64,000 nucleotides of DNA from CAYMZZ01 sp964395095. GTDB taxonomy: Bacteria; Bacteroidota; Bacteroidia; Chitinophagales; Chitinophagaceae. Location of the stretch: positions 124,001 through 188,000 of the forward strand of contig CAYMZZ010000001.1 of assembly GCA_964395095.1 (NCBI GenBank), written 5' to 3'. Below, one piece after another: positions 8,736-17,755 of the stretch. A program made the position numbers and the translations under genes. The first letter of the stretch is position 1; each line of letters begins with the position of its first letter. The notes beneath the pieces are model-generated. The model was not told where the DNA came from. It did no database searches and was given only the letters and a program-made list of their open reading frames with translations.

Positions 8736-8766
8736 AGTCCTGGCAAGTTGCCGGGACTTTTCTTTT
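8736..8766 (+). terminator. Rho-independent terminator after the H1-like gene
   Basis: The stem AGTCCTGGC pairs with GCCGGGACT (one G-T pair) around the loop AAGTT, and is followed by TTTTCTTTT. It begins 26 nt after the stop codon. Confidence 0.85.
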
Positions 8767-9095
8767 GCGTGAGGCGTGAATCGTGAGGCGTGAGACGTGA
8801 GAGGGATTAGCCTTGTGTAGTGGAAGAGAATGCTGGGATGCTTTACCGCAACGGACGCAACGATATTTATTGGATGCCGAAGGTTTCTAACTGCGCTAAA
8901 GTGGGTGACTAGCAACCGAAAAGATATTTTGGCTTTTAATGCAACCGTAGCGATAAATCCGTCGCGCTGCCAGCAGGCAGCAGGCATACAGCCCTCCCCC
9001 TCGCCTCACGATTAACGCCTCACGATTCACGCCTCACGCCTCACCAAAAACTTATAACTTACAACCTAAAACCTACTACGTACAACGTACAACTC
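8767..9095. repeat. Composite 7-mer inverted-repeat element before polX
   Basis: The left arm 8767-8804 consists of GTGAGGC, GTGAATC, GTGAGGC, GTGAGAC units. The right arm 9003-9045 is the complementary GCCTCAC-type set. Directly after it, 9051-9095 is a second tandem 7-mer tract of another family (CTTATAA, CTTACAA, CCTAAAA, CCTACTA, CGTACAA, CGTACAA, CTC) that ends exactly at the polX ATG. Between the arms, 8841-8970 holds a copy of the TTTACCGCAACGGA-ended repeat (TTTACCGCAACGGACGCAAC at 8842). No gene was found in this 385-bp gap; reading frames in it are artefacts of the repeat. Confidence 0.85.
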
Positions 9096-10754
9096 ATGGA
9101 CAATTCCCAGATTTCCGAACATTTCTCCCTGCTGTCCAAACTGCTCGATATACATGGCGAAAACAGCTTCAAGTCGCGCACATATTCCATCGCCGCCTAT
9201 AATGTAGACCAGCTCGAGACATCCCTTGCCGCCATGCCCCGGGAATCCATCGCCAGCCTGAAAGGTATGCAGGGAAGCGTGGGACAGAAAGTAGTGGAGC
9301 TGCTCGATACCGGAAAACTCACAGCACTGGAGGAATTAATTGCCAGCACACCACCCGGGGTATTGGAGATGCTGCAGGTAAAGGGGATCGGGCCCAAAAA
9401 GATTCATAGCATCTGGAAGGAAATGGAAATTGAATCGCTGGGCGAACTACTCTATGCCTGTCATGAAAACCGCCTGACCCGCTACAAAGGTTTTGGTGCC
9501 AAAACCCAACAAAATATACAGGAAGGGATTGAATACTATCTGCAGAACCAGGGGCATTTTCTTTATTCGGAAATGGAGGAGCTGTATCCACAGATCCTGG
9601 GTTATCTGCAAAAATTGTTTGGAGAAGAAAAGGTGGCTGTTACCGGCGCTTATCGCCGCCAGGAAACAACCCTCGAAGAATTGGCTTTTGAAGTGCAGGC
9701 ATCCATCGAACAGATCAAACCCAAATTTCAAACCGCACAACCACCCGAGCTGCTCGAAGAAAGCGACGCCAGCATTTTATATAAATTGAAGAATGGGCTC
9801 AAGCTACGCCTGCATTACGGAACCGCCCCCCTCCCCCTCCGCTTATTGAGGAGCACCGGCAGCGAGGCCTTTGTGGAGGCATTCCTGCAAAGCTATCCCG
9901 TTAATGCCGCAGCCGGAGCTAATGATGATCGGTCCCTTTTCGAAGAGGCGGGAATTGCCTTTATTCCCCCCTGCCTGCGGGAATCAGCCGCCATTATTCA
10001 GCATGTAGCCAACAACAACCTGCCCGGGCTGATTCAACCCGAAGATATCCGGGGCATCATCCATAGCCATAGCACCTGGAGCGATGGCCTTCACTCGTTG
10101 GAGGAAATGGCCCTGGCCTGCCGCGACAAGGGCTTTGAGTACCTGGTGATTTCCGATCACTCCAAATCGGCCACATATGCCCGCGGACTTAGCGAAGAGC
10201 GGATTAGAGACCAGCACAAGGAGATTGACGCGCTCAACCAGCAGCTCGCACCCTTCCGGATCTTCAAGAGCATTGAATGCGATATCCTCAACGATGGCAG
10301 CCTCGACTACCCGGACGATATCCTGGCCAGCTTCGACCTGGTAATCGCATCGGTACATAGCAACCTGAAAATGTCGGAAGAGAAGGCGATGGAGCGGTTG
10401 TTGCGGGCGATATCGAACCCCTACGTACGGATTCTTGGCCATCCCACCGGCCGCCTCTTACTCAGTAGAAAGGGCTATCCGGTAAACCATGAGAAACTAA
10501 TTGATGCCTGCGCCGAGAAAGGCGTTGTACTGGAAATTAACGCCCACCCCCGCCGCCTCGACCTCGACTGGCGCTGGATACAACTGGCCGTGAGCAAAGG
10601 AGTCATGCTCTCCATCAACCCCGACGCACATAGCATCGAAGGTTTTAATGATATCCGTTATGGCGTACTGGCAGCACAAAAAGGCATGCTGACAAAAGAG
10701 AATAATTTGTCGAGCAAAAGCCGGGAGGAATTTGTGGATTTGTTGATTCGGTGA
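9096..10754 (+). CDS. PolX-like protein with intact PHP domain and degenerate polymerase site
   Basis: 552 residues in the PolX order: N-terminal 8-kDa-like region, helix-hairpin-helix (LQVKGIGPKKIHSIW near residue 95), X-family polymerase domain, C-terminal PHP domain from about 320. PHP metal ligands are all visible: HSHSTWSDG, SDHSKS, ECDIL, SVHS, GHPTGR, NPDAHS. The polymerase site is not. Where active PolX has GSxRRGKETxGDIDIL, this protein has GAYRRQETTLEELAFEV, so both catalytic Asp are lost, and the third carboxylate position also looks changed (GLKLRLHYG). Inference: a 3'-5' exonuclease or phosphoesterase in DNA repair rather than a polymerase. Confidence 0.85.
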   Translation: MDNSQISEHFSLLSKLLDIHGENSFKSRTYSIAAYNVDQLETSLAAMPRESIASLKGMQGSVGQKVVELLDTGKLTALEELIASTPPGVLEMLQVKGIGPKKIHSIWKEMEIESLGELLYACHENRLTRYKGFGAKTQQNIQEGIEYYLQNQGHFLYSEMEELYPQILGYLQKLFGEEKVAVTGAYRRQETTLEELAFEVQASIEQIKPKFQTAQPPELLEESDASILYKLKNGLKLRLHYGTAPLPLRLLRSTGSEAFVEAFLQSYPVNAAAGANDDRSLFEEAGIAFIPPCLRESAAIIQHVANNNLPGLIQPEDIRGIIHSHSTWSDGLHSLEEMALACRDKGFEYLVISDHSKSATYARGLSEERIRDQHKEIDALNQQLAPFRIFKSIECDILNDGSLDYPDDILASFDLVIASVHSNLKMSEEKAMERLLRAISNPYVRILGHPTGRLLLSRKGYPVNHEKLIDACAEKGVVLEINAHPRRLDLDWRWIQLAVSKGVMLSINPDAHSIEGFNDIRYGVLAAQKGMLTKENNLSSKSREEFVDLLIR

Positions 10755-10763
10755 TTTGTTGGA

Positions 10764-11039
10764 GGTTTAAGGTTTAGGGTTTAAGGTTGAAAGTATCAGG
10801 TGCTCAAAAAAAAAGTTGACAATTATTACCAGTATCCATTCATCAGCGGATATCTGCGGAAAATCTGCGAAAATCTGCGGGAAACAATTCAGCACTTTCG
10901 ACAGCTTCAAAGTTCAGAAGCGTTTCCCGCAGATGACCGCAGATTAATGCGCAGATGGACGCAGATTATTTTCTCTAATCAGTTCTACACTTTAACCCCT
11001 ACTCATCATCTTAAACCCTAAACCTTAAACCCTAAACTA
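10764..11039. repeat. 7-mer inverted-repeat element with CGCAGAT core
   Basis: The left arm 10764-10788 is GGTTTAA, GGTTTAG, GGTTTAA. The right arm 11010-11039 is the complementary CTTAAAC, CCTAAAC series. The element joins the converging polX and histidine-kinase genes. The right arm contains the kinase stop codon (TAG, 11037-11039). On the polX side, 8-mer-like GATTTGTTG words run across the polX stop. The middle holds the CGCAGAT-rich repeat. Confidence 0.85.
10846..10967. repeat. CGCAGAT-type dispersed repeat, copy 1
   Basis: The left side repeats ATCTGCGGAAA, ATCTGCGAAA, ATCTGCGGGAAA. The right side repeats CCCGCAGATGA, CCGCAGATTA, GCGCAGATGG, ACGCAGATTA. The sides are complementary and the stretch between them (GCACT...AAGTTCAGAAG) is also shared with the copy at 27321-27431. 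The core is therefore conserved over roughly 110 bp, not just in the short repeated words. Confidence 0.8.
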
Positions 11040-14000
11040 TTCAACGTTCTCTTCCAGCGGCAATTCCACATAAAAGCTTGTTCCCACTCCCTTCTCTGTT
11101 TCGAACCAAATTTTTCCCTGTGCCTGTTCTACAATACCCTTGCACATCGCCAGGCCCAGGCCGGTGCCGGATGATTTGGTGGTGAAGTTGGGAATGAATA
11201 TCCGCGACTGCATTTCCTCGGGAATACCGTCGCCATTATCTCTTACCCTCAACTGTATTTTTCCATCCAGCACCCGCTCATCCAGCTCGATACGGCAATA
11301 TTGTCCTTCACAGGCTTCCACCGCATTGGCCAGCAGGTTGGTGAACAAGCGGTTCATCTGTGTTTTATCGGCGAACAGGCGCACTTCCCGGCTCACGGGT
11401 CGCCATACAAACTCGATATTGGGATTGGATTGATAAAGGTCGTGGAGAGACCGCAGCACTTCGTGCAGGTCGAATGATTCAGCATTGGTATAACCGATAT
11501 TGGCAAACTGCGAAAAGTCGGCCGCAATTTTCGAAAGATGATCAATTTGCTCTACGAGGGTGCGCGCCACATTGCCAGAGAGCTCTTTCACATTGGGCTG
11601 ATTGCTGTCGATTGCTTTTTGCAGGTATTGAATGCTCAGCTTCATGGGCGTGAGGGGGTTCTTGATTTCGTGTGCTACCTGCCGGGCCATTTCGCGCCAG
11701 GCTCCCTCCCTTTCGGTTTTGGCCAATGCCTGCGCTGAATCTTCCAGCTTGGCCACCATCTTGTTGTATTCGGTTACCAGGTCGCCAATTTCATCATCCC
11801 GATTCCATACGATGGCTTCGTTCACGCGTCCCAGGTTTACATCCTTCATCTTATCGCTGATAACGGAGAAGGAGCGGGTAATGCGGTTGGTGATAAAGAG
11901 GGCGATAAGGCCTGCAATCAGCAGGATAAAGGCATTGAGGTTAATGACCGTAACGATGAAGTTCGATATCTCCTGGTTAAGCTCGGGTTGGGAGGTGAAA
12001 TAAGGAATGCTCAGGTAGGCAAAGGCCCGCCCCTCCGGATCCCTTACCGGCGCATATACACTGAGATAGGGCAGGTCGGCAATGCTTTCCTGCTGCACGT
12101 GCTCTACCTGTTTCAGTCGGCTGAGATGATAATAAGCCACGGGGTGCATCTTCTTGCTGATGATGCCTTTGGCATAAACATCGCGTTCGGAGGTTTCGCG
12201 CAAATTCCCATAAAGATCATACACATTCACGTCCACACCATGAATCTCCGACACTTCCTGCACCAGTGAGCCAAGGTCGATGGTATTGATGGAATCGTAC
12301 AACTCAACCGGACCGTCGATGCCCTGCGATAAGCCGATCCGCTTCTCCATTTCGTTTACGGCTATACTCATGGTGCGGCTCAACCGGTCGCTATTGTTTC
12401 GATTATAGCGGGCCTTGAAGAAATTGATCGTGGCGATACCGATAATGATAAAGGAAAATATGCTGATGAAAATGATGGTGCTATGCACCTGGTTGCGGAT
12501 ATTGAAATGAAAGAAGCGCCTGAACTCATTCCAGTCTGATACGGCTTTCAGGATCAGCGACAATATCTGCACCAGGAATACCAGGAAAATGAAAGAGCAG
12601 AAAATATAGGAAAACAGCGCGATGGTTTCAATCAAGGTATCGCGCTTGCGGGCTATAATCACTACTTTCTGATTGGCCGCCCGGTACCAAAGTTCATCGT
12701 AACCGCCATTGTTATGGCGTTCAAATTCGTTATTCCCCTTCCAAACCCTGTTATCCTCCATTTCCGTGGGGAATGGATAGCGATGCGAGAAATTGTCGGT
12801 GAGTTTACCCTTGTTGTAAACGGCATAAAAATAAATGGGCGAATTCTCAGGCGAATTTTCCTTGTACTGCCGGAACAGCTCCGGGTAGATATCGCCGGTA
12901 CTGAATCGCCGCGGATTGGAAAGTATGAAAAGATAACCCCGCACCTGGCCATCCTCAGAGCGTGCTATGCGCCTGGTGATGTACACAAACTGATCGAAGG
13001 AAGTGCCATAATAAAACAGGTCGGGATAAGCGGTCGGTTGCGATTGACGCAGCACAATAGTATTCAGCGCGTCGAATGTGGTCTCATCCTGGTTCCACAG
13101 CGGCAGGCCCATCGAATCGTACACAAAAAGCCGGGTATCGAAACTCTCCATGTACAGTTTATAACTCTGGTTGAGAATGCTATCGCGGATCACCAGGCTG
13201 GTAGCGCTATCCACAAAACGATGAAAATTACCTTCCAGAAAATCCTCATCCAGGTAATTCAGCGCGATGCTCATCAGTCTTTCGCTGGAGGGGTCCGTTT
13301 GCACCGCCAGCTTCTCTGCATAAAACTTTCGCTTTTCCCATTCCGCCTTCCTGTTTTCCGTCAGCATAATAGCGGCAATGGAGATCGAAAATACGGCTAT
13401 CCAGAAAAGGATGCCCGCAATATTGATCCGGAATCTTGTCAGTATCTCCCCTTCGCGATCAATCAGCCAGGTATAGAGCAGTAGCCAGGCCAGCACGGGT
13501 AAATAGAACAATACCGTGGGATCGCCCGAACGGATGCTGAGAAAAACAAGGCCGGAAAAGGCAATGGCGAAATAGACCAGCCATTTGTTTTTACCCAGCA
13601 CCGGGAAGATGATGCGAAACAAAAGCTGGGTGAAATAGTAGTAGGAAAGAGACAGCGTAGCCAGCACGAAAAATCCTACTACGGTATAGAAATTCAGGCT
13701 GAAGAAATTCGTGACATCGAACGACACTTTGGAGTCGGCCACAATACTCCGGATTACCGAAGAGAGGATGAAGCTGGAATAAATCAGCAGGCATACAGCA
13801 AACAGGGCCACCGTCCACTTCAGCCATTTTTGCCAACCCACCGTAAGGTCTTTACGCTGATGCACTTTGTACCAACTGAACAATACCATCCAGCAAAAAA
13901 ATATCGAATTGAGCAGCAGGTCGCCCAGGGATCGCTGCACGATATTGGATCCATAAATCAGCGGATCGAATAGTTCAAATTGCCGCAAATTGAGAACACC

Positions 14001-14801
14001 CGGAAACAGGTAGGAAACCGCGCGGATGACTAACAAAGCAAGGATCAGGAACAGCATGCCCCTACCCAGCCGGCGGCGAGAAATGCTTTCGGCAAACAGA
14101 TGCACGGATAGCAGTAGCAGCAACAAACCGCCAAAGCGTAAAAAAATAGTAAGCCGGTCATTCACGACCAGGCCGCTGCTGTTGATCTTGTTCAGGTAAA
14201 ACAGGGTATTGCCCTGCAGGGAATGAACGGCATAGTTGGTTTCTGTATCGCTGATTACCACCTGCCCATCCACTTCATCGGCATACACAAATTTCTGTGG
14301 CAGATAAGCTTTCTCCTGGAAAAATATGGTTTGCACGGGTATGAGGGCATAGGCCATGATGGTTTGCTCATACACCTGCAACATTTTTTTCAGTACCAGG
14401 TAATGGCCGTTGGGCAACTGCATGAACTCTTCCATTTCAGGCAGCGCAAAAGTTTCGGCCGGTGGTAGCACCTGCTGGGTGTTCCAGAAATTCAGCGCGA
14501 GCGTGCCCGATTCCTTTACTTCATACAAAAAAATGCCATAGTCTTTGTGGATGCTCGCATCAAATTGCTGGCGGCTTTCAGCCTGTCGCATCAATTTTCC
14601 AATCAATACGGTATCGGCCAAAAAACGGTCAAAATCCTTTTGCTGGCGATGCAGGTATTTTTCGGCCTTGCTCACTTCCGCTTCGAGCGATGAATGAATG
14701 GTCGAGAAGCGGTTGAATACCAGCGAGAGCCCGAAAAGTAACAGGGAAAGGGCAAGCAGGCCCCATTTCAGGACGGTTTTATTTTTCCAGGTCGGGTTCA
14801 A
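11037..14801 (-). CDS. Large membrane sensor histidine kinase, NtrY-like
   Basis: 1254 residues, unusually long for a histidine kinase. The first 1000 residues hold an N-terminal helix, a cluster of about eight helices (roughly 210-500), a further extracytoplasmic part, and a late helix pair followed by a HAMP region (RSFSVISDKMKDVNLGRV). The H-box REMARQVAHEIKNPLTPMKL (near 1035) is the NtrY type. N-box NLLANAVEA, DNGDGIPE and GTGLGLAM are intact, so the kinase should be active. There is no ATG near the start; the TTG at 14799-14801 overlaps the mazG stop as TTGA, indicating coupled translation. The stimulus is unknown. No partner regulator is adjacent. Confidence 0.88.
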   Translation of the reverse strand: MNPTWKNKTVLKWGLLALSLLLFGLSLVFNRFSTIHSSLEAEVSKAEKYLHRQQKDFDRFLADTVLIGKLMRQAESRQQFDASIHKDYGIFLYEVKESGTLALNFWNTQQVLPPAETFALPEMEEFMQLPNGHYLVLKKMLQVYEQTIMAYALIPVQTIFFQEKAYLPQKFVYADEVDGQVVISDTETNYAVHSLQGNTLFYLNKINSSGLVVNDRLTIFLRFGGLLLLLLSVHLFAESISRRRLGRGMLFLILALLVIRAVSYLFPGVLNLRQFELFDPLIYGSNIVQRSLGDLLLNSIFFCWMVLFSWYKVHQRKDLTVGWQKWLKWTVALFAVCLLIYSSFILSSVIRSIVADSKVSFDVTNFFSLNFYTVVGFFVLATLSLSYYYFTQLLFRIIFPVLGKNKWLVYFAIAFSGLVFLSIRSGDPTVLFYLPVLAWLLLYTWLIDREGEILTRFRINIAGILFWIAVFSISIAAIMLTENRKAEWEKRKFYAEKLAVQTDPSSERLMSIALNYLDEDFLEGNFHRFVDSATSLVIRDSILNQSYKLYMESFDTRLFVYDSMGLPLWNQDETTFDALNTIVLRQSQPTAYPDLFYYGTSFDQFVYITRRIARSEDGQVRGYLFILSNPRRFSTGDIYPELFRQYKENSPENSPIYFYAVYNKGKLTDNFSHRYPFPTEMEDNRVWKGNNEFERHNNGGYDELWYRAANQKVVIIARKRDTLIETIALFSYIFCSFIFLVFLVQILSLILKAVSDWNEFRRFFHFNIRNQVHSTIIFISIFSFIIIGIATINFFKARYNRNNSDRLSRTMSIAVNEMEKRIGLSQGIDGPVELYDSINTIDLGSLVQEVSEIHGVDVNVYDLYGNLRETSERDVYAKGIISKKMHPVAYYHLSRLKQVEHVQQESIADLPYLSVYAPVRDPEGRAFAYLSIPYFTSQPELNQEISNFIVTVINLNAFILLIAGLIALFITNRITRSFSVISDKMKDVNLGRVNEAIVWNRDDEIGDLVTEYNKMVAKLEDSAQALAKTEREGAWREMARQVAHEIKNPLTPMKLSIQYLQKAIDSNQPNVKELSGNVARTLVEQIDHLSKIAADFSQFANIGYTNAESFDLHEVLRSLHDLYQSNPNIEFVWRPVSREVRLFADKTQMNRLFTNLLANAVEACEGQYCRIELDERVLDGKIQLRVRDNGDGIPEEMQSRIFIPNFTTKSSGTGLGLAMCKGIVEQAQGKIWFETEKGVGTSFYVELPLEENVE

Positions 14802-15574
14802 CTACCGGGTTTCTTTTTTATGCTATTCCAAATGGCATCCATTTCCTGTAAACTCATTTGGGAAAGGTCCTTACCCTGGCCCAGGGCGGCTGATTCCATT
14901 TGTGTGAAGCGATGGATGAATTTTTTATTGGTGCGCTCCAGTGCGTTTTCGGCATCTATCTGCAAAAACCGTGCGTAATTGATCAGCGAAAAAAACAGGT
15001 CGCCTAATTCTTCTTCCATGCGGCCGGGATCCTGGGTGGAGACCGCTTCCTGTAGTTCCTGTTTTTCCTCTTCCACTTTTTCCCAAACCTGCTCGGCGGT
15101 ATCCCATTCAAAGCCCACCTGTTTGGCTTTTTCCTGCAGGCGCATGGCTTTCACCATGGCCGGCAAAGAACGGGGCACCCCACCCAGCACCGATTTCTTT
15201 CCTTCCATCAGCTTCAGCTTTTCCCAGTTTTTCTTTACATCTTCCTCATCATTCACCTTCACATCACCATAAATATGGGGATGCCTGGCAATCAGCTTTT
15301 CGCTGATTCCCTTTATCACATCCTCCAGGTTAAACTGGCCCTGCTCACGACCAATGCGGGAATAAAAAAGAATATGCAGGAGCAAATCACCCAATTCTTC
15401 CCTGATGCCCTTCCAGTCATTGTCTGTGATGGCATCCACCAGTTCAAAACTCTCTTCAATGGTCATTTGCCGAAGACTCTGAATGGTTTGCTTCCTGTCC
15501 CATGGACATTGCTCACGCAACTCATCCATAATCTGGACCAGGCGAAGAAAGGATTGACTCAGGGATTCAGACAT
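14798..15574 (-). CDS. mazG: Nucleoside triphosphate pyrophosphohydrolase MazG
   Basis: 258 residues, the normal size of two-domain MazG. MazG hydrolyses (d)NTPs to monophosphates and pyrophosphate, cleaning aberrant nucleotides. Both domains show the EExxE...D metal-binding pattern: IEESFELVDAI with EELGDLLLHILFY, then EKVEEEKQELQEAV with EELGDLFFSLINYA. LREQCPWDRKQT at the N-terminus is characteristic. It overlaps the downstream kinase by 4 nt and lies 9 bp after the DUF3667 gene, so the three genes likely form one transcript. Confidence 0.95.
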   Translation of the reverse strand: MSESLSQSFLRLVQIMDELREQCPWDRKQTIQSLRQMTIEESFELVDAITDNDWKGIREELGDLLLHILFYSRIGREQGQFNLEDVIKGISEKLIARHPHIYGDVKVNDEEDVKKNWEKLKLMEGKKSVLGGVPRSLPAMVKAMRLQEKAKQVGFEWDTAEQVWEKVEEEKQELQEAVSTQDPGRMEEELGDLFFSLINYARFLQIDAENALERTNKKFIHRFTQMESAALGQGKDLSQMSLQEMDAIWNSIKKKPGS

Positions 15575-15583
15575 ACAATTTGT

Positions 15584-16690
15584 TTACAGGGTGAATACGG
15601 AGAGCAACGTAAATATTACAAACAGGAGTACCATTACGATTAACGCGGAAATATTCAGCAGGAGAAATTTCAAAAAGGTTTTACCCCTGCCTTGTCCATA
15701 GAACCGCCGCATACCTTTGTACAGGTAGATCGGAATAGCGAGCACGGTAGCAACGGTCAGCCAGTTCCAGATACCCCATCCACTTAGTTCCTCCAGTTTG
15801 TTCCACAGAAATACAAAAAGCAGCAGGAAAAAGCTGAGGATATAGTGGTGTATGGTGAATATTCCATGATCAGCATAATAGAATTCTTTCCGCCGGATAT
15901 AAAGCCATCGAAGCAGTAGCGCAAAGAATGGCAGGGACACAAAAAGCAGGTAAGGCAGTTTATGCAATAAAATATCCACGAACTTCTGCCAGCTCATGGC
16001 AGGATCATACTTATATTTTTCGTTGACGGCAAGGGCCTGTTTATTCCAGAGTCGCTCCAGCCAACCATCCCTTTCATTGGCAGGCAAAACATTTTGCACC
16101 GAATCATATTCGGCACGGCTGTGGTAAATCCGGTTAATGGTGGCCATCACAACAAAATCGCGATTGAGCCCCAGCAGGTCGCTGGGTTTAACAGGAAGAC
16201 TGGTGTCTTTCAACATATTCCTGGCCCGAAGGAGCATCAGCGAGTCGGCGCCCCGATATTCATTCTTATCAATTTTCTGCAATACGGAATCCCTTTCTGC
16301 CTGTGTAAGTGGAAAATCATCGGTCAGCTTGATATAGTCGTTGCTGCCCTGGAGACTGAAAAAAACCAGGAAGAAAAATGCCGAGGTGAAAATATACATC
16401 CGGATGGGATTCAGGTAGCTGGCCCGTTTACCCTTAATATATTCTTTTGATAAAAAACCCGGTTTGCGCAAAAGAATACGCGTGGTGGAAAAGAATTTGC
16501 CATCAAAATGCGTTATATCGTACACAAAGTGGGTGAGCATGGCCCAAAATGTTTCTCTGGGCACTACGTTTTCCTGTCCGCACACATGGCAGTATTTTCC
16601 CTGCACAATGGTGCCACAATTGAGACAGTCCTTTTCCTTGCGTTCGGGTATATGCGACATGGGGTGGGTTTTGTGAGAATGCCCGGGCAA
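15584..16690 (-). CDS. DUF3667 membrane protein with zinc ribbon
   Basis: 368 residues. A zinc-ribbon-like motif CLNCG...KYCHVCGQ (Cys 22, 25, 33, 36) is followed by the conserved DUF3667 stretch THFDGKFFSTTRILLRKPGF and RASYLNPIRMYIFTS. Several membrane helices lie near 95-115 and in the C-terminal 130 residues. A soluble, charged segment of about 110 residues separates them. The family is common in Bacteroidota and has no known function. An internal ATG at 16660 (MSHIPERKEK) is an equally good start. It is divergent from the next gene across only 54 bp. Confidence 0.85.
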   Translation of the reverse strand: MPGHSHKTHPMSHIPERKEKDCLNCGTIVQGKYCHVCGQENVVPRETFWAMLTHFVYDITHFDGKFFSTTRILLRKPGFLSKEYIKGKRASYLNPIRMYIFTSAFFFLVFFSLQGSNDYIKLTDDFPLTQAERDSVLQKIDKNEYRGADSLMLLRARNMLKDTSLPVKPSDLLGLNRDFVVMATINRIYHSRAEYDSVQNVLPANERDGWLERLWNKQALAVNEKYKYDPAMSWQKFVDILLHKLPYLLFVSLPFFALLLRWLYIRRKEFYYADHGIFTIHHYILSFFLLLFVFLWNKLEELSGWGIWNWLTVATVLAIPIYLYKGMRRFYGQGRGKTFLKFLLLNISALIVMVLLFVIFTLLSVFTL

Positions 16691-16744
16691 ATTAAGGATT
16701 CATCCGCTTTAAACATTTATTTTTGACGAATATCCATTTATCGA

Positions 16745-17584
16745 ATGAAGACATATACCCTTATCCTGCTCGCCCTCCTGCCTCTGGCTGGTAGCGCGCA
16801 ATATTTTTACAACGATATTTTCGGCACCCGCGATATAGAAAACCGTATGCGGGCCCTGGTAGATGCCCGGGTGGCATCGGTAAAAGCTATGGGCTACGAT
16901 GACCGGGGCGCCGCTTCCCGCGATTTTAATGAATGGCAGCAGGTGGATGCTGTGGGCCTGATTTGGTACACCCAAACCCGGAATGGACAGAATATTACCC
17001 GGATGGCTTATCGGTTTAACGAAAATGGCCGATTGATATCCCTGTCTGATACAACAGGAGGCATCAGTAGCCAAACGCTTTACCGCTACGACGAAAAAAG
17101 CAGGTTGACAGAAATACGCCTCAGCATCCAGGACTCCGCGCAGGAGTTCGGTCAGCAGGAAACCCATAGCTGGATCTATGAAGAGGGGCCCAATCCCGTA
17201 AAGATGTACCGGATCCTCAATGAACGCGACAGTACGGAATACCACTTCAAGTCTGATGAAAAGGGCAACCTTATCGAAGAGCAATTATTCCGTCGCAATA
17301 CAGGTTTTGAAACGGTCTACTATTACTACAACCAGCAAAAGCAGCTCACCGATATTGTCCGCTACAACAAGCGTGCTCGTCGCCTCCTGCCCGATTTTAT
17401 GTTTGAATACGATGAAGAAGGAAGGGTAGCCCAAAAAATCTCCACCCTCAGCAGCCGCAGCAGCGATTACCTGATCTGGCGCTACGCTTATAACGAAAAG
17501 GGGCTGAAGACCCGGGAGGCCCTGTTCAACAAACAAAAAGAACTGACGGGGCGTATTGATTACCTGTACAGCTATTTGCCCTGA
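16745..17584 (+). CDS. Secreted protein with YD-repeat-like units
   Basis: 279 residues with a signal peptide (MKTYTLILLALLPLAGSAQ). The body has repeated short strand units of the YD/RHS type: YRYDEKSRLTEI, YYYNQQKQLTDIVRYN, FEYDEEGRVAQKIS, YAYNEKGLKTREAL. These units suggest an elongated or barrel-like beta structure outside the cytoplasm. It is too short to be an RHS toxin and has no core cleavage motif. Function is unknown. The C-terminal half of the lipoprotein at 27566-29110 carries similar units. Confidence 0.7.
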   Translation: MKTYTLILLALLPLAGSAQYFYNDIFGTRDIENRMRALVDARVASVKAMGYDDRGAASRDFNEWQQVDAVGLIWYTQTRNGQNITRMAYRFNENGRLISLSDTTGGISSQTLYRYDEKSRLTEIRLSIQDSAQEFGQQETHSWIYEEGPNPVKMYRILNERDSTEYHFKSDEKGNLIEEQLFRRNTGFETVYYYYNQQKQLTDIVRYNKRARRLLPDFMFEYDEEGRVAQKISTLSSRSSDYLIWRYAYNEKGLKTREALFNKQKELTGRIDYLYSYLP

Positions 17585-17657
17585 TTTCGCCCGGAATGGT
17601 CAACAATTTGACGCCTGCATTGTCTTGCATCTCTGAACTGGGTCTTTACCGGCCAGT

Positions 17658-17674
17658 ATCGGCCATCGGCCGAT
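17658..17674. other. Short perfect hairpin in intergenic DNA
   Basis: ATCGGCC, ATC, GGCCGAT forms a 7-bp stem between the secreted protein and the TonB receptor. It is followed by GCTAAGATTTATTT, which lacks a clean T run, so it is at best a weak terminator. A TAATTTTG at 17725-17732 may be the -7 element for the receptor gene but has no clear -33 partner. Confidence 0.3.
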
Positions 17675-17755
17675 GCTAAGATTTATTTAACAGTCTGCCA
17701 TGTGGCGCAGCCTGCACAGCCGGGTAATTTTGCCGACAACCATCAAAACTGATTT

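Noticed and set aside
10764..11039. Telomere-like TTTAGGG words
   Set aside because: They occur as mirrored pairs in many gaps and mixed with TTTAAGG and other variants. The locus is internal to a scaffold, so chromosome ends are not implied.
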